NCBI GenBank assembly: GCA_900544445.1
Contig: UQVK01000067.1
Location: forward strand, 1 to 20,398
Length of the DNA stretch: 20,398 bases
Direction: 5' to 3'
DNA from: an uncultured Lachnospiraceae bacterium
GTDB taxonomy: Bacteria; Bacillota; Clostridia; Lachnospirales; Lachnospiraceae
Positions 15,360 to 20,398 of the stretch are shown one piece after another (position 1 is the stretch's first letter; each line of letters begins with the position of its first letter). The notes beneath the pieces are model-generated. The model saw only the letters and a list, made by a program, of their open reading frames with translations, was not told the DNA's origin and made no database searches. The position numbers were made by a program, and so were the translations under genes.

Positions 15360-16183
15360 CGGAAATGCTTTCATATCTGGGCGAAATGCTTACCTATCCG
15401 TTCATGCAGCGGGCTTTTGTGGCGGGGATCCTCATTTCCATATGTGCTTCTCTCCTGGGCGTGAGCCTGGTTTTGAAGCGCTACTCCATGATCGGGGACG
15501 GCCTTTCCCATGTGGGCTTCGGCGCGCTGGCGGTGGCCTCCGCCCTCCATCTTGCGCCCCTTCTGGTGGCGATCCCCGTGGTGATCCTGGCTGCCTTTGT
15601 GCTCCTTCGGCTCAGCGAAAACGGAAAGTTGAAGGGGGACGCGGCGGTTGCCATGTTTTCCACCGGAGCGCTGGCCATCGGCGTCATGGTGGTGTCGGTG
15701 ACCTCCGGAATGAATACGGACCTAAACAGCTACCTGTTCGGCTCCATCCTCGCCATGAGCAGGAGCGATGTGGTTTTAAGCGTCATACTGGCAGCGGTGG
15801 TGCTGGTTCTGTATCTTCTGTTTTACAACCAGCTTTTTGCCGTCACCTTCGATCCCGTTTTTGCCAGGGCGACGGGGGTGAAAACCGGATTTTTCAACGT
15901 GCTGCTGGCGGTTCTGACAGCTGTGACCGTGGTTCTCGGCATGCGCATGATGGGGGCTCTCCTGATCTCCAGCTTGATCATTTTCCCTGCGCTGACTGCC
16001 ATGCGCGTCTGCCGGCATTACCGCGCCGTGATCCTGACTGCTGTCCTGCTTTCCGTATCCAGCTTTGTGGCAGGAATGACGGTTTCCTTCCTGTTCGCCA
16101 CTCCGGCCGGGGCGAGCATCGTGGTTGTTGACATCATTTTTTACTGTATTTTCGCGGCTTTGGGGGCAATTCGTGCCCGTTAG
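15356..16183 (+). CDS. znuB: Zinc ABC transporter permease (ZnuB-like)
   Basis: Membrane channel subunit of the metal importer. It is a hydrophobic protein of 275 residues with about eight to nine predicted membrane helices. The family segments KRYSMIGDGLSHVGFGALAVA, TGALAIGVMVVS, FDPVFARATGVKTGFFN and MRMMGALLISSLIIFPALTA are clear. FDPVFARATG is the cytoplasmic coupling region that contacts the ATPase. Its start ATG overlaps the znuC stop by 4 nt. It is the last gene of the cluster and is followed by a strong terminator. A Fur/Zur-type regulator gene, often next to such importers in Firmicutes, is absent. Confidence 0.94.
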   Translation: MTEMLSYLGEMLTYPFMQRAFVAGILISICASLLGVSLVLKRYSMIGDGLSHVGFGALAVASALHLAPLLVAIPVVILAAFVLLRLSENGKLKGDAAVAMFSTGALAIGVMVVSVTSGMNTDLNSYLFGSILAMSRSDVVLSVILAAVVLVLYLLFYNQLFAVTFDPVFARATGVKTGFFNVLLAVLTAVTVVLGMRMMGALLISSLIIFPALTAMRVCRHYRAVILTAVLLSVSSFVAGMTVSFLFATPAGASIVVVDIIFYCIFAALGAIRAR

Positions 16184-16260
16184 TTAGATGATCTACTGTG
16201 CAAATGTGACATAAAAAAACATTACCAAAAAAACAAAAAAGCGACACAAACTGCCATAAG

Positions 16261-16297
16261 AACCACTGAAAAATTCACTACATTTCAGTGGTTTTTT
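16261..16297 (+). terminator. Intrinsic terminator of the metal-homeostasis cluster
   Basis: AACCACTGAAA (16261-16271) pairs perfectly with TTTCAGTGGTT (16283-16293) over 11 bp, loop 11 nt, and runs into a T tract ending at 16297. It is a convincing Rho-independent terminator 77 bp after the znuB stop. Confidence 0.92.
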
Positions 16298-16300
16298 CTA

Positions 16301-16329
16301 TTGAAAAAGCGGAAAAAATCCGGTATTGT
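16301..16329 (+). promoter_or_regulatory. Sigma-A promoter candidate for the coiled-coil gene
   Basis: TTGAAA (16301-16306) and TATTGT (16324-16329) are 17 bp apart, immediately downstream of the terminator. The implied start near 16336 gives a leader of about 166 nt before the ATG. Confidence 0.6.
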
Positions 16330-16362
16330 ATCTGCAACGGATCGATCTGGAAAATGGAGGGG

Positions 16363-16445
16363 GGCACAGATATGTTTGTGCCGGAACAATATCACGCGCA
16401 TCGTGTGATAGGATAGGGGAAGGAAATTCCCTTATCTGCGCAGAT
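16363..16445 (+). other. Structured 5' leader of the coiled-coil gene
   Basis: Four short hairpins follow one another. GGCACA/TGTGCC lies at 16363-16382 and TATCAC/GTGATA at 16390-16410. GATAGGGGAA (16412-16421) pairs with TTCCCTTATC (16427-16436), 10 bp with one G-U. The perfect palindrome ATCTGCGCAGAT lies at 16434-16445 and shares bases with the third hairpin. No known riboswitch class is recognised. Confidence 0.5.
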
Positions 16446-16501
16446 GGCCGCTCGAACGGGGGGAGCTCGTGCGGAAGGCTTATGATACGAGGAGGAATGG
16501 A

Positions 16502-17335
16502 ATGAGCGAAGATGCGGAAAGAAGAATACTCGAAGCGATTAACGGTGTCAGCGCCGAGGTGAAGGAAATCCGGGTGGATGTCTCCGGACTGAAATCGGAT
16601 GTTGCCGGACTGAAAATGGATGTTGCGGGGCTGAAGACGGATGTGGCGGAACTGAAGACGGATGTTGCAGAATTGAAATCTGATGTCGCGGAATTAAAGA
16701 CAGATGTGGCAGTTCTGAAGACGGACGTGGCAGAATTGAAAACAGATGTGGCAGTCCTGAAAACAGACGTTGAGGGACTGAAGGAGGACGTAACCGTTCT
16801 GAAATCGAATGTCGCGGAATTAAAGACAGATGTGGCCGGACTGAAGGAGGACGTAACCGTCCTGAAATCGGATGTCGCAGGCTTAAAGGAAGATGTGGCG
16901 GTTCTGCAGACAGACGTTGCGGGTCTGAAGGCTGACATGTCGGTAATGCAGGAAAACATGGATGCCATGCAGGGAGAAATCGGCGGCCTGAAGCAGAACA
17001 TGTCGGAAATGCAGGAAAAGATGACCGTGATGCAGGAGGATATCTCCGGCATGAAGGGAGATATCTCTGATCTGAAGAAGCACGTTGCCAGACTGGATGC
17101 CGGGTATGAGAACCTCAGCAGGGAAATGCATCATGTCAGCACAGTGGTGGATTCCATGGATGAGGCAATTGTGGGACAGTTTCAGCTGGAAATCCGCAGG
17201 CTCAGAAAGGATCTGAGAGGTACGCTGATCGACTGGGCGGACATGAGTATCCATGTGATGGAATATGCGCTGCGTCTGATGGGAGATTACAGAGATAAGC
17301 ATGATCTGTACCACAGGCCGATTCCGTGTATCTGA
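16502..17335 (+). CDS. Heptad-repeat coiled-coil protein of unknown function
   Basis: 277-residue protein built mainly of a long parallel-type coiled coil. From residue 30, seventeen near-identical heptads of the form L-K-x-D-V-A-x run to about 148, followed by about seven looser Met/Leu heptads (MQENMDA, MQEKMTV, MKGDISD) to about 200. There is no signal peptide or membrane segment, so it should be cytoplasmic. The C-terminal 70 residues (REMHHVSTVVDSMDEAIVGQFQ, ending in HRPIPCI) are not repetitive and may be the functional end. The ATG at 16502 follows GGAGG by 6 nt; a GTG at 16469 opens the same frame but has no ribosome binding site. It is monocistronic between a promoter and a bidirectional terminator. 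I do not recognise a function. Confidence 0.8.
   Translation: MSEDAERRILEAINGVSAEVKEIRVDVSGLKSDVAGLKMDVAGLKTDVAELKTDVAELKSDVAELKTDVAVLKTDVAELKTDVAVLKTDVEGLKEDVTVLKSNVAELKTDVAGLKEDVTVLKSDVAGLKEDVAVLQTDVAGLKADMSVMQENMDAMQGEIGGLKQNMSEMQEKMTVMQEDISGMKGDISDLKKHVARLDAGYENLSREMHHVSTVVDSMDEAIVGQFQLEIRRLRKDLRGTLIDWADMSIHVMEYALRLMGDYRDKHDLYHRPIPCI
16589..16945 (+). repeat. Tandem 21-bp repeats (17 units) within the coiled-coil gene
   Basis: Each 21-bp unit encodes one LKxDVAx heptad; the unit is close to CTGAAGACGGATGTTGCAGA plus one base. A larger 63-bp unit is also duplicated: the segment from 16775 recurs from 16838 with only a few changes. This indicates expansion by recombination or slippage, always in frame. 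Confidence 0.85.
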
Positions 17336-17419
17336 GAAGACATATACGTCTTCATTGGACAGTCAAAACACAGAGTTATGACAGATTGTGGAGAAATATT
17401 AGATCTCAGGGGTATTGAA

Positions 17420-17456
17420 GAAAAGGCGGCAGGAAAAGAAAACCTGCCGCCTTTTC
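17420..17456. terminator. Bidirectional intrinsic terminator
   Basis: GAAAAGGCGGCAGG (17420-17433) pairs perfectly with CCTGCCGCCTTTTC (17443-17456), 14 bp with a 9-nt A-rich loop. A-rich left and T-rich right flanks make it work in both directions, ending the coiled-coil gene on + and the reductase gene on -. Confidence 0.92.
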
Positions 17457-17518
17457 ATTATGAGGATACGCCTGTCGGCGCACATTTTGTCCGCTTCGTA
17501 TAAAATGCAGTCGAGAAA

Positions 17519-19078
17519 TCAGCCAATATATTTCCTGGCAAGTTCTTCCAGTTTTCCGGGATTGGCGTCTCTCCATGCAAAGAAGGAAAGGCCGCTTTCC
17601 GCCACGGTTCGGCCCAGTTCCACGAGGAAAGAGGGAATGTCCGTCTCCAGGATGGCGCCCAGCTGTGTGCCGATACAGGCATCGGCCTGTCCCTCACGGC
17701 CGTTTACATGGAGGAAGAAGGCGGGATGGGCGACCTTGTCGATCATCTTTACCGTACCGTTGAAGCCGATGGCGCCGGTCTGGTGGGTCCCGCAGGAGGA
17801 GGTGCAGCCGGAGATATGAATCTGCGGCAGGGCATCTGCGGGAAGCTCCGCTTCACGGACCGCCTTAATGCAGGCAGCCAGAAGGCCCTGGGAATCCCGG
17901 GGACCAACCTGACAGGTGGTGCCGCCAATGCAGCTGACGGAAGTCTCAAACAGCGTTTCCGCACCGCCTTCCGTTGCCTTCAGGACGGCCTGTGCTTCGG
18001 CTCCGGTGAGGTTGATGATATAGATGGTTTCATCCGGAGACAGGCGAAGTTCCACGTCCTGCATGTCCTGAATCAGCCCGTAAATGGAAGCAAACCAGGT
18101 GATCGGGGGCTGGCCGCCGATGGGATGGTACAGAACGCTGTAAAGACCTTCCTGCTTCTGTGGGATCACACGGAAGCCTTCCGCTGTGCTTCCGTCTCCC
18201 TGCTTGGTAAGAGGCGTTTCCGTGATGGAAAGCTTCAGGTCTTCGCCGGAAGCGTACACTTCATCCAGCTTTTCCTGGTAAGCCTTCGCATAGGCTTCCG
18301 GTCCTCCCAGCGCTTCCTGCATATAGCGGGTACGGGCTTTTGCACGGGAGTCATAATTTCCATAAGCCAGGAAGGTGAGCCACATGGCCTTGATATAGTA
18401 CAGAATCTCAGATGGCTCCACGGCTTCCGCCACCAGAACGCCGAGGCGGGGATTGTTGCCGAGGCCGCCGGCGCTGTAAACGTCGAATTTTCCGTCAGGA
18501 CGTGCCGCAAAGCCCAGGTCACGGTAGGTGGCATGGGTGATGTTTTTCGGAGAATTGGAAAAAGCAACTTTCAGCTTGCGCGGCATTTTCTGCGCGTGGA
18601 TGAAGGTCATCAGGTATTCTCCCGCCGCTTCCGCCCAGGGAAGCGTGTCAAAGCATTCGCCCTGCTCCACGCCGGACAGGGGAGAGCACATGACGTTTCT
18701 GGGAAAATCTCCGCCGCCGCCCAGGGTGATAATTCCGGCGTCCAGTGCAGCCGACATGATTTCGTAGGCATCGTCTCCGCTCAGGTCGTGCAGCTGGATG
18801 GTCTGACAGGTGGTGAAATGCGCCCGCTTTACCTGGTGGGAGGCGATGGCGTCTGCGACAAATTTCAGCTTTTTCTTTGTGATACGGCCTGCGGGCATGC
18901 GCAGACGCAGCATGCTCGCCTGACCACCCTTCTGCGCATAGCTTCCGAATCTTCCGGAAAAGGATTTATAAGCTCCCTTGTCCATTTCTCCTGCGTAGAA
19001 AGCGTCGGTCTTTTCCTTGAATTCCTTCAATTCCTCGCGGATGGAAGAGATTTCAAGCTGTTTTCCGGTTTCGATCAT
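17519..19078 (-). CDS. Siroheme [4Fe-4S] nitrite/sulfite reductase
   Basis: Cytoplasmic siroheme enzyme of the NirA/CysI superfamily that would carry out six-electron reduction of nitrite to ammonia or sulfite to sulfide. The four cluster/siroheme cysteines are present in the family spacing: C383 and C389 (SCIGGTTCQ), C425 and C429 (SGCTSSCG). The repeated ferredoxin-like half domains are visible, with RLRMPAGRIT near residue 58 and GGQPPITWFASIYG near 321. RAHFTTCQTIQLHDL and PRNVMCSPLSG are also conserved. The length of 519 residues fits ferredoxin-dependent or anaerobic forms. Nitrite versus sulfite cannot be separated by eye. GAGGG lies 5 nt before the ATG. No partner subunit, transporter or siroheme gene is adjacent, and it converges on the coiled-coil gene. 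Confidence 0.92.
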   Translation of the reverse strand: MIETGKQLEISSIREELKEFKEKTDAFYAGEMDKGAYKSFSGRFGSYAQKGGQASMLRLRMPAGRITKKKLKFVADAIASHQVKRAHFTTCQTIQLHDLSGDDAYEIMSAALDAGIITLGGGGDFPRNVMCSPLSGVEQGECFDTLPWAEAAGEYLMTFIHAQKMPRKLKVAFSNSPKNITHATYRDLGFAARPDGKFDVYSAGGLGNNPRLGVLVAEAVEPSEILYYIKAMWLTFLAYGNYDSRAKARTRYMQEALGGPEAYAKAYQEKLDEVYASGEDLKLSITETPLTKQGDGSTAEGFRVIPQKQEGLYSVLYHPIGGQPPITWFASIYGLIQDMQDVELRLSPDETIYIINLTGAEAQAVLKATEGGAETLFETSVSCIGGTTCQVGPRDSQGLLAACIKAVREAELPADALPQIHISGCTSSCGTHQTGAIGFNGTVKMIDKVAHPAFFLHVNGREGQADACIGTQLGAILETDIPSFLVELGRTVAESGLSFFAWRDANPGKLEELARKYIG

Positions 19079-19208
19079 TTTTCCCTCATTTCTGCGCGGC
19101 TTTTATATTCTCCGGAAGCCTGCGGGTACCGCGCGAACGCAGATCTTCTGTGTATGAATGGTGAAGCCCTCCGCTGAAAGGCATGTCGTTCGGGAAGCTG
19201 TATATGCC

Positions 19209-19252
19209 GGCCCGTTTGTCACCTGAGAAAGAAAACGGGCCTTTACGGCCCG
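19209..19252 (-). promoter_or_regulatory. Mutually exclusive hairpins in the reductase leader (possible attenuator)
   Basis: Read on the minus strand, CGGGCC (19252-19247) pairs with GGCCCG (19241-19236) through a GTAAA loop and is followed by TTTTCTTTC, a terminator-like hairpin. The same GGCCCG plus TTT can instead pair over 9 bp with AAACGGGCC (19217-19209), which would disrupt the terminator. The element starts only about 10 nt after the predicted transcription start. Attenuation is an inference from this layout. Confidence 0.5.
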
Positions 19253-19265
19253 GCTGATTACCTTC

Positions 19266-19294
19266 ATCATACGCGATAAGGGAGAGATATGCAA
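19266..19294 (-). promoter_or_regulatory. Sigma-A promoter of the reductase gene
   Basis: On the minus strand TTGCAT (19294-19289) and TATGAT (19271-19266) are separated by exactly 17 bp. The implied start near 19259 gives a leader of about 180 nt that includes the alternative hairpins. Confidence 0.7.
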
Positions 19295-19412
19295 GGTTTT
19301 CTTTCGTAAAATGGAGAAAAAGACGCAGCAGAAATCCGCCGTACGCTTTTATGGAAAGGAAAAGAAATTAATGCGGCGGAAAAGTGCTAAAAATTGGCGG
19401 AAATAGAATATT

Positions 19413-19442
19413 TTTTCAAGAAAAGGGCGTTAAAATGATAAT
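19413..19442 (+). promoter_or_regulatory. Weak promoter candidate for the acetyltransferase gene
   Basis: TTTTCA (19413-19418) and GATAAT (19437-19442) are 18 bp apart in an AT-rich stretch, about 50 bp before the ATG. An alternative -10 is TAAAAT at 19431-19436. The call is tentative. Confidence 0.4.
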
Positions 19443-19492
19443 TGTGAGGACGGCAGAGAAAAGAGAACTTCCTGAAGGAGGAAAGGACGGCC

Positions 19493-20074
19493 ATGTATTA
19501 TGAACAGAGTGATATGATTGAAACAGCCGAACAGGAGAAGCTGGATCTGATTGCACATGCAAGAAAACTGACGGGGGAATATTACTTTTCCGATTATCGG
19601 GATACGGAGGGAAGAAATGCAATTCTCCGTAAACTGTTGGGCGGTATGGGAGAGGATATCGCAATCGATACGCCTTTTCATTGCAATTATGGAAAAAATA
19701 TTTTTTTGGGCAGCCATGTTATTATCAATATGAACTGTACTTTTGTGGATGACAAAGAGATTGTGGTTGGGAGCGGCGTTCTGATTGCTTCGAATGTGCA
19801 GATTTATACGGCTGGTCATCCTGTGCTGCCACAGGAACGTCTGAATTTTGAAAATGAAGAGACACATACGTTTTTCCGAACATTTGCACGTCCGGTCCGG
19901 ATTGAGGATAATGTCTGGATTGGCGGAGGCTGTATTCTGCTTCCCGGAGTAACAATAGGAAAAAACAGCGTAATCGGAGCGGGGAGCGTGGTTACACGCT
20001 CCATTCCGGCAGACTGCGTCGCTGTGGGCAGTCCCTGCAGGGTGATACGGTATTTTGGGGAAAAAGACGGATAA
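19493..20074 (+). CDS. Sugar O-acetyltransferase (maltose/galactoside acetyltransferase family)
   Basis: Cytoplasmic trimeric enzyme that moves acetyl from acetyl-CoA to a sugar hydroxyl. An N-terminal Maa-like helical region (about 1-50, ARKLTGEYYFSDYRDTEGRNAILRKLLG) precedes a left-handed beta-helix of hexapeptide repeats (about 55-185), with turns such as GKNIFLGSHVIINMNC and VWIGGGCILLPGVTIGKNSVIGAGSVVTRSIP. The catalytic His is in YTAGHPVLPQER, near residue 109, as in LacA/Maa. Length of 193 residues is typical. AAGGAGGAAAGGA lies before the ATG. The physiological substrate is unknown; the family often acts on spare sugars as detoxification. Its promoter region is shared with the divergent reductase. 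Confidence 0.92.
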   Translation: MYYEQSDMIETAEQEKLDLIAHARKLTGEYYFSDYRDTEGRNAILRKLLGGMGEDIAIDTPFHCNYGKNIFLGSHVIINMNCTFVDDKEIVVGSGVLIASNVQIYTAGHPVLPQERLNFENEETHTFFRTFARPVRIEDNVWIGGGCILLPGVTIGKNSVIGAGSVVTRSIPADCVAVGSPCRVIRYFGEKDG

Positions 20075-20398
20075 AGGGAGAGGGAGACGAAGTCATGAAC
20101 GCAGTATGCCGGGAAGATCTTGAGGATGATAATATGAGTGCAGGGATTGCCATGTCCCGAAAAACAAAAACCCCTCCTGTGAGCAAGCTCACGTCGGGGT
20201 GTCGTCCACGCGAAGTCCGCCATGCCAGCCTGAAGACGCTGCCGCATCTTCAGGCTGCGGCTGTCGCCGTATGTCGATTCAGTCAAAGCCGCCTCATCAA
20301 GCAAGCTTGATTCGGTGGCTCCGGCTGAATCGACGCATGGCTCTTAGTTAGACATTTTCCCGTATCCGTATATCTACTGTGGTGTAGTTGTATTCGTG
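20075..20398 (+). other. Gene-poor end of window containing a structured element
   Basis: About 324 bp without a convincing protein gene. A 71-codon frame (20095-20310) starts with no good ribosome binding site and runs through the inverted repeats, so its residues are dictated by the repeats; it is not called. No terminator with a T run follows the acetyltransferase. The main content is the structured element at 20170-20341. Confidence 0.5.
20170..20341. repeat. Multi-branched inverted-repeat element (dispersed repeat or structured RNA)
   Basis: A leading hairpin pairs ACCCC with GGGGT (20170-20200) around an inner GTGAG/CTCAC stem. The main part is closed by GCCATGC (20219-20225) with GCATGGC (20335-20341). 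Inside, arm 1 is CAGCCTGAAGA/TCTTCAGGCTG (20226-20257), 11 bp. Arm 2 is GTCGATTCAG/CTGAATCGAC (20273-20282 with 20325-20334), 10 bp, containing AGCCGCC/GGTGGCT (20287-20293 with 20314-20320) and a terminal ATCAAG/CTTGAT stem (20296-20311). All stems are perfect apart from a single G-U. No known RNA family or transposon end is recognised. Confidence 0.7.

Larger units (their letters stand above)
16184..16501 (+). other. Intergenic region between znuB and the coiled-coil gene
   Basis: About 318 bp without a gene. In order it contains an A-rich tract (16211-16240), the znuB terminator (16261-16297), a sigma-A promoter (16301-16329) and a leader with four consecutive hairpins (16363-16445) before the GGAGG at 16491-16495. 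No tRNA or known riboswitch is recognised. Confidence 0.6.
19079..19492. other. Divergent regulatory region between reductase and acetyltransferase
   Basis: About 414 bp between divergently transcribed genes. It holds a reductase promoter and leader on the minus strand, with alternative hairpins at 19209-19252, and a weaker acetyltransferase promoter on the plus strand. Two direct copies of GGCGGAAA (19375 and 19396, 21 bp apart) and an inverted TCCGCC (19335-19340) lie between the two promoters. Two overlapping short minus-strand frames (stops near 19103 and 19086) lack ribosome binding sites and are not called as genes. Confidence 0.6.

Noticed and set aside
16589..16945. Regular repeats considered as a CRISPR-like array
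   Set aside because: The 21-bp units are contiguous without spacers, are in frame and encode coiled-coil heptads.
19120..19145. GGGTACCGCGCGAAC on the + strand, resembling the T-box GGTACCGCG core
   Set aside because: No stem I or specifier region lies upstream, no antiterminator/terminator pair follows, and the next + gene is not amino-acid related and starts more than 340 bp away.
17708..19177. A 489-codon open frame on the + strand opposite the reductase gene
   Set aside because: It is the antisense shadow of a gene with strong siroheme reductase motifs. It has no credible ribosome binding site and no recognisable domain; GC-rich third positions keep such frames open.
20095..20310. A 71-codon frame at the window end
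   Set aside because: Its codons run through perfect inverted repeats, there is no good Shine-Dalgarno sequence, and the composition is not protein-like. It is more likely part of the structured element, although it should be kept in mind.

Overview
The window looks like a chromosomal segment of a Clostridia-class Firmicute, most likely a Lachnospiraceae-type gut anaerobe. The signs are GC-rich but purine-rich coding strands, strong AGGAGG-type ribosome binding sites, an RNase P RNA that looks type A, a primary sigma factor of the Firmicutes type, and heavy use of short overlaps (ATGA, TTGA) between genes. The genus cannot be fixed from the sequence alone. Almost everything lies on the + strand; the one clear minus-strand gene is a nitrite/sulfite reductase.

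Region 1 (1-8078) is core information processing: the tail of an unidentified gene, a zinc-finger-less DnaJ co-chaperone, dGTPase (dgt), DNA primase (dnaG), the housekeeping sigma factor (rpoD/sigA), the tRNA m1A22 methyltransferase (trmK) and a TGS-domain nucleoside (uridine-type) kinase. dgt-dnaG-rpoD-trmK is a Gram-positive version of the macromolecular synthesis operon, with gaps of only 22-54 bp.

Region 2 (8079-9436) is the RNase P RNA gene with a good sigma-A promoter. It is followed only 20 nt later by a small trypsin-fold lipoprotein and a hairpin terminator.

Region 3 (9476-16297) reads as a metal (probably zinc) homeostasis cluster. It holds a CobW/COG0523 GTPase with a very His-rich linker, a second CobW-like GTPase apparently fused to a DUF1980/TIGR03943-type domain, a YlmH S4 RNA-binding protein, a CmpB-type membrane protein with a coiled-coil tail, and a complete ZnuA-ZnuC-ZnuB ABC importer. 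It begins at a TTGACA promoter wrapped in an inverted repeat and ends in a perfect 11-bp terminator. An alternative-hairpin element sits between the two GTPase genes.

Region 4 (16298-19492) has a structured leader and a gene made largely of 21-bp repeats that encode a heptad coiled coil. A bidirectional terminator follows, then the convergent siroheme nitrite/sulfite reductase, whose own promoter and leader carry mutually exclusive hairpins.

Region 5 (19493-20398) has a maltose/galactoside-type O-acetyltransferase and then a strongly structured non-coding element with nested perfect inverted repeats. That element runs towards the window edge and is the best candidate here for something undescribed (a dispersed repeat or a structured RNA).
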